A DNA stretch of 64,000 nt from Nostoc sp. CHAB 5834 (lineage in GTDB: Bacteria > Cyanobacteriota > Cyanobacteriia > Cyanobacteriales > Nostocaceae), in NCBI GenBank assembly GCA_020829485.1, contig JAIVFU010000016.1:42997-106996 (forward strand). Direction: 5' to 3'. Shown in pieces: positions 17,936-27,043 of this stretch (its first letter is position 1; the number at the start of each line of letters is the position of its first letter). Both the position numbers and the translations under genes were made by a program. The notes under the pieces are model-generated. The model worked only from the letters and a program-made list of their open reading frames with translations. It did no database searches and was not told where the DNA came from.

Positions 17936-18460
17936 ATGGGACTTTTCGATCAAATTCTTGGTGCCGTCGCTAACCCCAATCAACAGGGCAGCTTAGGTCA
18001 ATTGGGAAGTATTGTTAACAGTGTACAGCAAATGAGCGATCGCACAGGCACAGACCCATCTACCATCCAATCAGTTTTGTCAATTGTCGGTAGTCAAGTG
18101 CGTTCTGCTTTACAACAAAAGCAAGCCACAGATGGAAATGAAGCCGCACAAAGTCTAGTTAATCAATATGCTGGGACTTCACCTAATCCCCAAGCCGTGA
18201 ATTCGCTGTTTTCTCCTCAGATACAACAACAGGTAGCTCAGGTTGCTGCCGGGCGCACTGGATTAGATGCTAGTGTAGTTCAACAATTGCTGCCTTTAGC
18301 AGTACCTTTAGTACTGAATTTTTTGCAATCAGGTGCAAATGCTCAAAATCCCCAAGGTGGCGGTAATTCTGTACTGAATTCCTTCTTGGATGCTGACGGC
18401 GATGGTGATGTCGATATCGCTGATGCCATCCAAATGGCTAGTCGGTATATGAAACGGTAA
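17936..18460 (+). CDS. DUF937 family protein with C-terminal EF-hand/dockerin-like loop
   Basis: 174 residues. The body fits DUF937 (MGLFDQILGAVANPNQQGS..., QVAAGRTGLDASVVQQLLPL, then VPLVLNFLQ). The C-terminus adds DADGDGDVDIADAIQMAS, a calcium-loop pattern D-x-D-x-D-G with the spacing of EF-hand or dockerin type I loops. No signal peptide is visible. DUF937 has no established function. The ATG follows GAGAGAAAACTT, a weak ribosome-binding site. Confidence 0.85.
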   Translation: MGLFDQILGAVANPNQQGSLGQLGSIVNSVQQMSDRTGTDPSTIQSVLSIVGSQVRSALQQKQATDGNEAAQSLVNQYAGTSPNPQAVNSLFSPQIQQQVAQVAAGRTGLDASVVQQLLPLAVPLVLNFLQSGANAQNPQGGGNSVLNSFLDADGDGDVDIADAIQMASRYMKR

Positions 18461-18471
18461 CACTTCTTAAC

Positions 18472-18507
18472 CCCCACTCCCCACTCCCCACTCCCCACTC
18501 CCCATTC
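18472..18507. repeat. Heptamer tandem repeat CCCCACT
   Basis: About five units of CCCCACT directly after the DUF937 gene. Like the tracts at 5857-5930 it is a heptamer repeat typical of these genomes. Confidence 0.85.
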
Positions 18508-18598
18508 CCTCAGACATCAGCAATTAACCCTTGCTAGATTTTTAGCTAAAGCATAGGCTGAGAAGATAGAAAATTTGTAAATAGATATCAGACAGTCT

Positions 18599-19153
18599 AT
18601 GGCTAAAGTTTTTGACTGTATTACTGAGGAACAGCAAGGCTTTATTGCAGCCCAACACCTTTTCTTTGTTGGCTCTGCACCCTTGAGTCCTACGGGTCAT
18701 GTTAACCTGTCTCCTAAAGGTTTAGGCTGCTTTCGCGTCCTCTCTCCCAACCGAGTAGCTTATTTAGACCTTACAGGCAGTGGTAACGAAACATCAGCAC
18801 ACTTGCAAGAAAATGGGCGGATAACATTCATGTTTTGCGCCTTTGAGGAACCCGCCTGTATCCTCCGTCTTTATGGTCAAGGAAAGACTATTTTACCGAG
18901 TTCTCCAGATTGGGACTCTCTGTACTCTTTGTTTGTGCCGATGCCTGGAACTCGTCAAATTATCGTCGCCGACATTGAAAAAATACAGACTTCTTGTGGT
19001 TTTGGTGTACCACTTTATGAATATCAAGGTGAGCGTCAGACTTTAGTAAACTGGGCTAGTAAAAAAGGCGAAGAGGGAGTTCGAGAATATCAACAACAGA
19101 AAAATCTCGTCAGCATTGACGGTTTAGCCACACCACTGAGTAAATTATCTTAA
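18599..19153 (+). CDS. Pyridoxamine 5'-phosphate oxidase-fold (FMN-binding) protein
   Basis: 184 residues. The split-barrel PNPOx pattern is visible: FFVGSAPLSPTGHVNLSPKG (about 22-41), then AYLDLTGSGNETSAHLQENG (about 60-80), ITFMFCAFEEPACILRLYG and VPLYEY near 140. Relatives bind FMN and act as general oxidoreductases on small molecules. The true pyridoxamine-phosphate residues are not evident, so this is not assigned to vitamin B6 synthesis. It is followed 32 bp later by a GNAT gene on the same strand, possibly one transcript. Confidence 0.87.
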   Translation: MAKVFDCITEEQQGFIAAQHLFFVGSAPLSPTGHVNLSPKGLGCFRVLSPNRVAYLDLTGSGNETSAHLQENGRITFMFCAFEEPACILRLYGQGKTILPSSPDWDSLYSLFVPMPGTRQIIVADIEKIQTSCGFGVPLYEYQGERQTLVNWASKKGEEGVREYQQQKNLVSIDGLATPLSKLS

Positions 19154-19185
19154 ATTTTACAAAAGCAGACTTTGGGGCATGAGTT

Positions 19186-19692
19186 ATGGATTATTCTATT
19201 CGTCCACTCAGACAGCAAGATGAGCCTTTTCTTTGGCAAATGCTTTACGAAGCAGCTCACCTGGTAGAAGAAGGTAATTTGACAGTGCAGGATGCAATGA
19301 ATAATCCTGATTTGGCAAAATATGTTAAAGATTGGGGACGTAAAGATGATAGCGGCTTTGTCGCTATTCTAGAAAGTAGTAATCAACCAGTAGGAGCGGC
19401 ATGGCTGCGTCTATTGACAGGTGAAGATAAAGGATATGGCTATGTTGATGATCAAATTCCTGAATTAGCAATAGCAATTCTTCCTCAATATAGAGATAAA
19501 GGTATAGGAACGCAGTTACTCACACAGTTATTAGCAAATGCTAAAACATCTTATCCATCAATATCACTTAGTACCAGAGCAACAAATCCAGCCGTGGGTT
19601 TATATAAACGATTTGGCTGGAAAGTTGTTGCTGACAGTGAGACAACCAACCGAATTGGTGGCGTTTCTTTCAAAATGAAAATTGATTTTTAA
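19186..19692 (+). CDS. GNAT family N-acetyltransferase
   Basis: 168 residues with the GNAT acetyl-CoA motif A at LAIAILPQYRDKGIGTQLL (about 91-109) and the motif B region NPAVGLYKRFGWKVV (about 137-151). The N-terminal SIRPLRQQDEPFLWQMLYEA is typical of this superfamily. It probably acetylates a small amine or protein N-terminus; the substrate cannot be predicted. It lies just downstream of the PNPOx-like gene. Confidence 0.88.
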   Translation: MDYSIRPLRQQDEPFLWQMLYEAAHLVEEGNLTVQDAMNNPDLAKYVKDWGRKDDSGFVAILESSNQPVGAAWLRLLTGEDKGYGYVDDQIPELAIAILPQYRDKGIGTQLLTQLLANAKTSYPSISLSTRATNPAVGLYKRFGWKVVADSETTNRIGGVSFKMKIDF

Positions 19693-19782
19693 GCTCAAAG
19701 TTCGTCGTTTGTAGGGCGCGTTATTACATTAAGCTTTAGGCACTGCCTAAGAGTTAACAATTCAAAATTTAATTATGAATTG

Positions 19783-19959
19783 TTAAGACCTTTTATGATC
19801 GGTGTCCCCACCAATTATTGCTTGAAATAAGTTTTCTAGTAAAGAGAAAAACGCCGAAACTAACACTATTAGCATTAAACTAGCAAGGGCAGCAAAGGGA
19901 GAGATAATGAATAAGAGTAAGAGCGCAAGCATCAAAATTGTTAGTAATGTCTTATTCAT
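19783..19959 (-). CDS. Small membrane protein of unknown function
   Basis: About 58 residues from the ATG at 19957-19959, which has AAAGGTG 6 bases upstream; an in-frame GTG three codons earlier overlaps that site and is less likely. The sequence is one long hydrophobic stretch, perhaps two helices (LLTILMLALLLLFIISPFAA and MLIVLVSAFFSLLENLF), with a charged tail GGDTDHKRS. I do not recognise a family. Confidence 0.6.
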   Translation of the reverse strand: MNKTLLTILMLALLLLFIISPFAALASLMLIVLVSAFFSLLENLFQAIIGGDTDHKRS

Positions 19960-20098
19960 CTTTTTCACCTTTATATAGTTACTACTCTCAAGCTAACCAA
20001 CTAAGTCACGATATTGTCCACAGTCTATAGAAGGAATTATTTTTAGTTCTCTGGTAAGATTTTGCAACAACATTGACTGGCAAAGTCTAATTTATAAA

Positions 20099-20515
20099 TC
20101 AATAATCTGTCACTTCTCCTCTGTTAGATTTAACCTGTCCGTGCTTAGTTTTGTAATCAAGGCGCTTTCTTTGAGAACTGCGAGTTGGTTTGGTGGGTTT
20201 GCGTTTTATTGTCACTACAACTGCGCTTTGAATGAGTTCTTGAAGACGTTTCAAAGCTGACTCTCGATTGTTCTCTTGGCTTCGGTGTTCCTGCGCTTTG
20301 ATTACAACAACTCCATCCTGGGTGATGCGGCGATCCTTCAGCTTTAAAAGCTGTTCTTTATAATAATCGGGTAATGATGAAGCCGCAATATCAAAGCGCA
20401 AGTGAATCGCTGTGGAAACCTTATTTACATTTTGGCCTCCCGCTCCTTGCGAACGAATTGCACTAATTTCAATCTCACTCTGTGGGATAATAACTTTGTT
20501 GGAAATTTGCAGCAT
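20099..20515 (-). CDS. arfB: Alternative ribosome-rescue factor ArfB (peptidyl-tRNA hydrolase, YaeJ type)
   Basis: 138 residues, the normal ArfB length. The catalytic GGQ sits in SQGAGGQNVNKVSTAIHLRF (about residues 22-41), and the C-terminal basic tail (KRKPTKPTRSSQRKRLDYK...) is the part that enters the empty mRNA channel of stalled ribosomes in studied homologues. It hydrolyses peptidyl-tRNA on ribosomes lacking a stop codon. Full release-factor domains are absent, which excludes RF1/RF2. The S4-domain gene lies 47 bp upstream on the same strand, so both RNA-binding proteins may be co-transcribed. Confidence 0.93.
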   Translation of the reverse strand: MLQISNKVIIPQSEIEISAIRSQGAGGQNVNKVSTAIHLRFDIAASSLPDYYKEQLLKLKDRRITQDGVVVIKAQEHRSQENNRESALKRLQELIQSAVVVTIKRKPTKPTRSSQRKRLDYKTKHGQVKSNRGEVTDY

Positions 20516-20562
20516 TACTCACAAGGTAAAAGAGGAACTTTTCAATTTAGGATAAAAATCAT

Positions 20563-20817
20563 TTACTCGGTTTGTTCGGTAGAACCTATTACTACGTCTT
20601 GGTCTTCATTGTTATCCAAATTCACCTCTAAAGTCTTTCCTTCTATTGTCACTTTATCACCTGGCACTAGTCGCCGCCCTCGCCGCGTTTCTAGCATACC
20701 GTTGACTTGGACATCGCCACCTTGAATCATCAGCTTGGCTTGTCCTCCACTTGGCACTATACCCATCAACTTTAAATATTGATTTAACTTAATTGTGTTG
20801 TCTCTGATTTTCTTCAT
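20563..20817 (-). CDS. S4 domain RNA-binding protein (YbcJ-like)
   Basis: 84 residues, essentially one S4 domain: IKLNQYLKLMGIVPSGGQAK, then MIQGGDVQVNGMLETRRGRR and LVPGDKVTIEGKTLEV. This matches the small stand-alone S4 proteins (YbcJ/RlbA type) that bind structured RNA, possibly rRNA. Likely transcribed together with arfB downstream. Start ATG is at 20815-20817. Confidence 0.9.
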   Translation of the reverse strand: MKKIRDNTIKLNQYLKLMGIVPSGGQAKLMIQGGDVQVNGMLETRRGRRLVPGDKVTIEGKTLEVNLDNNEDQDVVIGSTEQTE

Positions 20818-21079
20818 AGTAAATAAAACTACATTACTTTAATTGTATCGTGCCGTTATCAAGCCAAAGGGTGAATCTGTTGCACCACATAATCAGCTAA
20901 ATACAGTAGTATTTCATTAATTCGTAGTAGATTAAATTTAGCAATACTCTGCAATGCAATGCCATTGTGTCGCCCAACAATGCCAATGCGTCCCCCTGCA
21001 TTTAAAAATGCTACTGCTTATACCAATTCACAGAAATCCTGATACATATAGATTTATCGTAGGGGCAAGGCGCAATGCC
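20818..21079. other. Start of a 1.17-kb gap without genes
   Basis: 20818-21079 has no credible frame. It includes TACCAATTCACAGAAATCCTG (near 21019-21039), which also occurs in inverted form near 2180. The gap continues into three nested or adjacent repeat elements up to 21836. Confidence 0.4.
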
Positions 21080-21499
21080 CTTTGGTGTCAACTTAAGCAA
21101 AAATGCATGTCCCACAGGCGTTACCCCCCTTAATCCCCCCTTTCCAAGGCAGGGCTGTTTCATTCCCTAAAAGGCGCTGATTTACAAGCGTTTCAAGCAA
21201 AAAAACCAGGTGACTAAAAAATCTGATTGGGCAAGAAAATGGTGAACGCACTTAAATTTGCTGGTTGAGGTGGTAGTTTTTCTTTTTCCCACTCAAGCAA
21301 ATTTCTGACTCATACTCTTGACAAAATCCCTAAGAGATCGAATGAAACAGCCCTGCTTTCCAAGGGGGGAAAAAGAAATCCAGTTCCCTCCCCAATGCAT
21401 CGGGGAGGGTTAGGGTGGGGTGACGCGGTGAGTGATGGAAAGCTAGAGAACTGAATATCACGTCTCGACATGGCTTTCTACGTTAAGTTGACACGCATG
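21080..21499. mobile_element. CATTGGTGTCAACTTAA-family MITE interrupted by a second MITE
   Basis: The ends CTTTGGTGTCAACTTAAG (21080-) and GTTAAGTTGACACGCATG (-21499) correspond to the cleaner copy at 42045-42249, and the inner sequence (TCCCACAGGCGTT, then GGGTGGGGTGACGCGGTGAG and GAACTGAATATCACGTCTCG) is shared. Flanking 9-mers CGCAATGCC and GGCATTGCC agree at 7 of 9. A second element (21150-21355) is inserted into its C/G-run hairpin. Confidence 0.75.
21150..21355. mobile_element. CAGGGCTGTTTCATTC MITE inserted into another MITE, perfect 10-bp duplication
   Basis: 206 bp with perfect 16-bp inverted ends CAGGGCTGTTTCATTC (21150-21165) and GAATGAAACAGCCCTG (21340-21355). CTTTCCAAGG is exactly repeated on both sides (21140-21149, 21356-21365). 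Removing the element and one repeat restores a continuous CCCCC-TTTCCAA-GGGGG hairpin like that in the copy at 42045. A relative with ends CAGGGTGGTTTCATAC is at 55578-55754. Confidence 0.85.
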
Positions 21500-21710
21500 G
21501 GCATTGCCATGCCCCAAAAGAGCGTACTTGTATCATTATTAAAGTGAAATGGTATTAGGTAAACTTTTTGAACGAAAATCAACGTTTGGGCTGATTTTAC
21601 TAATTGGCTGTTGTGCAATACTTTTCTGATAAGGCTAACAATCTTCCTTTTGATCTGAAAAAAGGTTACTGGGCTTGGGGTAAAGGCGAACTTAAACCCT
21701 TTCCCCCTTA

Positions 21711-21836
21711 AGGGACTGACAAATAAAAAAATATACAACTATTTATTGTGGGGTGGGCGACACGAGAGCCGATAGTCAAAGGCGGGCAAATTGCCCCACC
21801 CCACAAGATTGGATAATTTATTTCTTGGAAGTCCCT
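21711..21836. repeat. AAATAAA/TTTATTT inverted-repeat element, copy 2
   Basis: Starts AGGGACTGACAAATAAAA and ends TTTATTTCTTGGAAGTCCCT; nearly identical to 16571-16690 over its length, differing mainly in the central hairpin. AGGGACT and AGTCCCT form the outer arms. No coding frame here is credible. Confidence 0.65.
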
Positions 21837-21992
21837 AAGCGACTTAAGCGAAAAGGATTGGGCTATGACGATCGCCATAACAAAAACTGTAATGGCAGTT
21901 TATTATCTATAATGTTGATCGACAAAACTGCCAGATATAGGTGAACAAACTAGTCTGGAAGGTTATTTTAGTATGTTCAGGGGACTGGATCT

Positions 21993-24900
21993 ATGATTAA
22001 GCTCGGTTTATTGGTACAGTCCCAGAATAACTCTTTGGGTATCGGAAAAGTTACGGAAATCTCTGATACCAATGCGAACGTTGAGTATTTCTGCTCTATA
22101 GGGCAACGTCTACAAAAAACTTTACCTTTAAGTTCTCTCTCTCAAGTTAGGCTTGAACCCCAGGCTAGATGCTATATTAAGTCCCAAACGCAGGATAAAT
22201 GGATAGTTGGCAGAGTTTTTATCTGGGATGAAGATACAGAAATTTATCAAATTGATTTACCAGATAAGAAAACTGCGATCGCTACTGAAGAAGACATTTA
22301 CGTTCGTTGTAATCTCCCAAACACTGACCCCATAGAAACTCTGGCGATGAAGGGTCACGAAACACCCTACTTCCACGACAAAAGATTGGCTTTCGTCAAA
22401 TCCTTGATTAAGCAACGCGCTGTCAGTCGCGGAATGACGGGATTGATTTCGGCAAATATCAATCTTTATCCTCACCAAGTTGAAGTTGTGCGGCGGGTGC
22501 TGGAAGACCCAATTCAACGCTACTTGCTAGCAGACGAGGTGGGACTGGGAAAAACCATCGAAGCGGGTGCGATTCTGCGTCAATTCCTTCTGGATGAACC
22601 GAAAAAAAATGCGGTGGTATTGGTTCCGCAATATTTGCTCAAACAATGGCGGCTTGAGTTAGAAAACAAGTTTTACATTTCCCATTTTGGCAAACGGGTA
22701 GCGGTGCTGGCGGTTGAAGATATTCATAAAATCAACCTGAAAGCGAAGATAGGCTGCTTAATTTTAGATGAAGCCCATCATATCGCAGCAATGGCAACCT
22801 CTAAGGATGCAACTGTGCTACAGCGTTTTCAGACTTGCAAAGAACTTGCTCATAAAAGCGATCGCTTACTTTTATTATCTGCCACTCCTGTTCTCAATCA
22901 CGAGCAAGATTTTCTGGCAATGTTGCACTTGCTCGACCCGACAACCTATAAACTTGGTGATTTAGCAGGTTTTCGTGCCAAAGTTGAAAGCCGCCAGCAA
23001 ATTGGTAAAGTTCTGCTTTCTTTTAAAGAAGATGCGGAACCTGCTGTCCTCAAAAGCAACTTGCAGCAAATACGAAACCTCTTTGCTGAAGATGAGTATT
23101 TACTGAAGCTGGCGGATGATTTAGAAAATTCACCAGCAAATTCAACCGAGCAAGAGCAAATCCTCCAAGCGATTCGCGTCCACGTCAGCGATATCTATAG
23201 ACTACACCGCCGAATGCTTCGCAACCGTCGCGCTGCGGTGGAAGATGTGATCTTTGACCGCAACTTTACGCCCAAAGAAGAGTATGATTTAGACGAGCGA
23301 TCGCTTGATATCCACGAACTACTCAATCAATGGCGGAGTGTTGCTCCTGGTGAAAAGGAGTATCAGCGAATTTTTCTGTTGTTATTCCTAGCTGCTGGTA
23401 CTTGGTTGGGCATTTTAGAGCAGGTAATTACCGCCCGGTTAACTGGTAAACCCCATGCTAAACTCATCCACGAGTTTAAAGAAAATGATATTCACCTATT
23501 AACTACAACCCCCAAATTCTCAGACGAAGAAGAGATTCTGCAATCCTTGCTAAAAATTATTCGTCAACCTCAAGAGGATGGACAACGGACGGAAAATTTG
23601 AAAACACTGCTGCTGAATCAGCTAGGTACATACTTCAAAATTCCCGCAAACGTTCGGAAGAATCAAAAAGAATTCATCACCAGGATACAGCAGAGAATTA
23701 AAAGACCAATTACTGGTGATATTCTGCCCAAATTTGTTGTATTTACCAGTTTTGTGCAAACTTGTGGCGAAATCGTCCGGTATTTATCTGATAGCTTTGG
23801 TGCAGAGACAGTAGCCAGCCATCAATTTGGAGAATCACCAGATAAAGTTGAGGAAGGCTTAAATAGGTTCAAGAATAACCCAAACTGTTTTATTTTAGTA
23901 TGCGATCGCTCTGGAGAAGAAGGGCATAACCTCCAGTTTGCCGATTGGTTAATTCATTTTGACCTTCCTTGGTCGCCTAATCAATTAGAACAGAGAATTG
24001 GCAGGCTTGACCGCATTGGCAGCAAAATTGGAGTCCAATCTAGTGCTTTAATTGGCCCCTATTTGGAAGATAGCCCTCACAATGCTTGGTATAAAGTATT
24101 AAAAGATGGGTTTGGTATTTTCCAACAATCAATTGCCAGTCTCCAGTTTTATGTAGATGAAAAACTTGCAGAATTAGAAACAGTTTTGTTTCAATCAGGT
24201 GCTGCTGGATTGTTAGAGATGATTCCGCCAATTCGAGAGCAAATTGAAGCTGAAATAGCAAAAATTAGCGAACAGAATGCTCTAGATGAAATTGACGCTA
24301 ACGATGAAATTGCAACCGAGTATTTTCAAGAGCTAGATAATTACGATGCAAGTCATTTAGAAATTAAACAAGCAATTGAAGGCTGGATTTGTGACGCGCT
24401 GGGATTCAGAGGACTGAATAATCCAGATTCATCAGACATGCGACGTTATCAACCGACAACGCGGACATTGGTTCCCATAAATGACTTAAAAAACCGTTTT
24501 GCTGAGAGTTCCCTAGACCAATTTGGTACTTATAATCGCAGAGTGGCAAACCAGAATGCTGGTATTAAACTCTATCGGGTTGGGGAAGGATTTATTGAAG
24601 CACTCTGGAACTATATAAATTGGGATGACCGAGGTGAAGCCTTTGCGATGTGGCGCACTGATGCATCTTGGGACTCTAAAGAAGGGAAAGAGTGGTTCGG
24701 TTTCCAATGCAATTATGTAGTCGAGGCAGATTTAAGAATTGCAAAACAAGTTTTGCTAGATAACAAACTAGATAATTCTCAATTCAAAAACTTGCAGCGA
24801 CGTGTTGATGCTCTATTTCCGCCAATTATCGAAACTATCTATGTTGATGGTCGCAAGAAGCCAATACGCACTGTTGAAGATAAAGCCCTCTTAAGTATTT

Positions 24901-25301
24901 TGCAACGTCCATATAAAGATAAAAACAGTAATCAAGGACGAGATTACAATTTAGCAAAAGAGCGCTTAGGAATTATTGACGATTTTGTTGAGCCTAGTAA
25001 ATGGCAAAATTTCTGTTATCAAGTGCGTAACAGTTCTTCAGAATTACTCTCTAATCGTCCCGATTTTATTGACTTATGCCAAAGTTGTGCTAAAGTCGCC
25101 GAAAAGAAATTAGCAAATAGAGTAGAACAATTACGGCTGCGTCTGAACCAGCAAAGTTGGGATAATGCATTAGCTGAAGAATTGAAGATAGAAACTGCTT
25201 TAAATGCAGCCATTCTAGAGGGAATTCGCCAGCCCCAAATTAGACTTGATTCTGTTGGTTTTATTATTGTATCGGGGCGATCGCTTGTGCAATTTGAGTG
25301 A
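21993..25301 (+). CDS. SNF2/RapA-type helicase, DpdE-like
   Basis: 1102 residues. An N-terminal region with a beta-rich, SH3-like character precedes a superfamily 2 ATPase: Walker A LADEVGLGKTIEAG near 180, DEAH box LILDEAHH near 256, motif III LSATP near 296, and in the second lobe FVVFTSF near 580, GEEGHNLQFADW and the motif VI region QLEQRIGRLDRIG near 665. The long C-terminal third is unassigned. From memory the architecture resembles DpdE, the SNF2 helicase of the 7-deazapurine DNA modification islands, but no dpdA, dpdB or dpdC is in the window. It heads a four-gene, same-strand accessory cluster, so a role in DNA-targeting defence is inferred. Confidence 0.82.
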   Translation: MIKLGLLVQSQNNSLGIGKVTEISDTNANVEYFCSIGQRLQKTLPLSSLSQVRLEPQARCYIKSQTQDKWIVGRVFIWDEDTEIYQIDLPDKKTAIATEEDIYVRCNLPNTDPIETLAMKGHETPYFHDKRLAFVKSLIKQRAVSRGMTGLISANINLYPHQVEVVRRVLEDPIQRYLLADEVGLGKTIEAGAILRQFLLDEPKKNAVVLVPQYLLKQWRLELENKFYISHFGKRVAVLAVEDIHKINLKAKIGCLILDEAHHIAAMATSKDATVLQRFQTCKELAHKSDRLLLLSATPVLNHEQDFLAMLHLLDPTTYKLGDLAGFRAKVESRQQIGKVLLSFKEDAEPAVLKSNLQQIRNLFAEDEYLLKLADDLENSPANSTEQEQILQAIRVHVSDIYRLHRRMLRNRRAAVEDVIFDRNFTPKEEYDLDERSLDIHELLNQWRSVAPGEKEYQRIFLLLFLAAGTWLGILEQVITARLTGKPHAKLIHEFKENDIHLLTTTPKFSDEEEILQSLLKIIRQPQEDGQRTENLKTLLLNQLGTYFKIPANVRKNQKEFITRIQQRIKRPITGDILPKFVVFTSFVQTCGEIVRYLSDSFGAETVASHQFGESPDKVEEGLNRFKNNPNCFILVCDRSGEEGHNLQFADWLIHFDLPWSPNQLEQRIGRLDRIGSKIGVQSSALIGPYLEDSPHNAWYKVLKDGFGIFQQSIASLQFYVDEKLAELETVLFQSGAAGLLEMIPPIREQIEAEIAKISEQNALDEIDANDEIATEYFQELDNYDASHLEIKQAIEGWICDALGFRGLNNPDSSDMRRYQPTTRTLVPINDLKNRFAESSLDQFGTYNRRVANQNAGIKLYRVGEGFIEALWNYINWDDRGEAFAMWRTDASWDSKEGKEWFGFQCNYVVEADLRIAKQVLLDNKLDNSQFKNLQRRVDALFPPIIETIYVDGRKKPIRTVEDKALLSILQRPYKDKNSNQGRDYNLAKERLGIIDDFVEPSKWQNFCYQVRNSSSELLSNRPDFIDLCQSCAKVAEKKLANRVEQLRLRLNQQSWDNALAEELKIETALNAAILEGIRQPQIRLDSVGFIIVSGRSLVQFE

Positions 25302-25525
25302 TATGGTCTCTGGTTAGATACCAACAATACCCGCGCTAACCCCGCCTGCAAAAAGGGGTTACGTGGGTTTTCATTCTCCTTATCGTTCGCGCTTGTGGTT
25401 AAATGAGCGTAAACAGTTGACAATTACAGCTAAAACTCGTGAGTTAGTTATAATAAATAGCTTAACGCCTTTGCTTATTCCTACTCAGTAAAGTAAGGCA
25501 GCATTATGTTGGTCACGCATAAGAC

Positions 25526-27043
25526 ATGGAGATTCAGATAGTTCTTTACATTTATTCATTTCCTTCGTATCTGCGGGAACAGCCACGAGTTAAAATTGGC
25601 AGAACTTCTGGCAGTATTGATGCTGATCCTAAAGAATTAGCATTGCAGCGCATACGTGGACAGATTAGAACTTCACATGCAGAAGAACCTAAATTGTTGG
25701 GTGCAGTCAAAGTTCCGGGCGAATGGGTGGAAACAACAATTCATTCCCAATTGAAAAATCAGGGATATCATATTTCAGAAGCACCTGGAATCGAGTGGTT
25801 TAGGTTTCCCAATCAAAAAGAATTACAGTATTTCCTAGATAGAATTTATCGAGCTGTAATTATTGATGATTTCTCAGAATTAGGTGGGGGACGAAAAGAT
25901 ATTGAAGGAGACTCATTCGATTCTATCGTTTCTGCATTTGGGGTAAGAAAGCTTAGTGGTAGCGAGTTTAGGCGTGAGATAAAATTAGTCAAAGTCCTTG
26001 ATGATGAACTATCTCCGCTTTATCCAGGCTTTCCTCAATGGTTCGATAGAACAATGAGCAGTTCAGATGCTGTTTTTAACGTAGCTTATAGAGATAGACA
26101 AGCTATTGGAGTTGCTATTTGGAAGCCGAAAGGGAATGGAATAGCAAAACTATCAACTCTTTTTGTTACTGATAATTACCGACGTAGTGGTATCGGAAGA
26201 AACTTAATCTTAACTTGTTTTGAGCAATGGAAATCAGAACGAATTAGAAGAGCCTTTGTTACCACAGCCAGAGTCGAACTCGTTAAATTCTTTGAACGTT
26301 ACGGCTTCTGGGTAGAAGGCATAGGGAGGGAAATATACGAACGTGAAGCTCATCAACCGGAATGGTTTTTAACAAAACTATTCTTTTATGAATCTGATAA
26401 GAGTAGTTTAGACGCAATAAATAAGGCAAAGATTCTATTTCCATCAATAATATCGACTTCTTATAATCCTGCGGGTACAGAAGAAGTTGAACAAATTCAG
26501 TTTAGCGATGCAATAGTTCGGCTAAGTGCTTCTAACGGTAGTTTAATTAACCAATTTTCTCTGCATTCTTGGCTCAACTTGACTTATCCAGCAGAGTCAG
26601 TTTACACTCCTCAAACAGCTTATGTTATACCAATTCGCCCTCAATTCTTAATTCAGATATTTCAAGCTGGCAAGACAGTTTACTATGGACGATGTAGTTG
26701 TAAACAAGATGACATGAGAGGATCATTAATATTGTTCTATGCCAGCCGTCCTATATCTGGTATAGTAGCCATCGCCAGAATTGTTAATCGATACATTGGA
26801 ACACCCACTAAACTCTATAGTGATTTAGGTATGAAGGGTGTTCTTACCTTAGAAGAGATCGGTAGTGAGGAACAAGAACGGCACGCTGTTGAATTTGATT
26901 TCCTAATGCCGCTTAGTCAAGTAGTTCATCTAAATGACTTACTCAGCAATGGTGTTCTCAATGGCCCACCGCAAACAATGCACAGCCTTCGCATAGAACG
27001 TTATAAACTAGCTGTTGAACTTGGAGGTTTTTATGCAGGTTAA
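25526..27043 (+). CDS. Three-domain protein: GIY-YIG/T5orf172-like, GNAT, PUA/ASCH-like
   Basis: 505 residues. Residues 1-110 look like a T5orf172-type GIY-YIG domain: YIYSF, VKIGRTSG, LQRIRGQIRTSHAEEP, VETTIHSQL and GIEWFRFPN. Residues 160-290 are a GNAT domain with motif A LSTLFVTDNYRRSGIGRNLI and FFERYGFWVEG. The last 200 residues resemble a PUA-superfamily (ASCH/EVE-like) reader, with YVIPIRPQFLIQIFQAGKTV and GSLILFYASRPISGIVAIA. The combination suggests a nuclease-like part and a base-recognition part in one chain. It follows the helicase by 224 bp and overlaps the ASCH gene. Domain calls are by eye; the GNAT part is the surest. Confidence 0.75.
   Translation: MEIQIVLYIYSFPSYLREQPRVKIGRTSGSIDADPKELALQRIRGQIRTSHAEEPKLLGAVKVPGEWVETTIHSQLKNQGYHISEAPGIEWFRFPNQKELQYFLDRIYRAVIIDDFSELGGGRKDIEGDSFDSIVSAFGVRKLSGSEFRREIKLVKVLDDELSPLYPGFPQWFDRTMSSSDAVFNVAYRDRQAIGVAIWKPKGNGIAKLSTLFVTDNYRRSGIGRNLILTCFEQWKSERIRRAFVTTARVELVKFFERYGFWVEGIGREIYEREAHQPEWFLTKLFFYESDKSSLDAINKAKILFPSIISTSYNPAGTEEVEQIQFSDAIVRLSASNGSLINQFSLHSWLNLTYPAESVYTPQTAYVIPIRPQFLIQIFQAGKTVYYGRCSCKQDDMRGSLILFYASRPISGIVAIARIVNRYIGTPTKLYSDLGMKGVLTLEEIGSEEQERHAVEFDFLMPLSQVVHLNDLLSNGVLNGPPQTMHSLRIERYKLAVELGGFYAG

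Noticed and set aside
21478..21944. Open frames on both strands between repeats
   Set aside because: They lie over the ends of MITE-like elements and contain no domain-like sequence.
25417..25454. TTGACA and TATAAT upstream of the 25526 gene
   Set aside because: The spacing is 26 bp, too long for a standard sigma-70 promoter; not reported as a feature.
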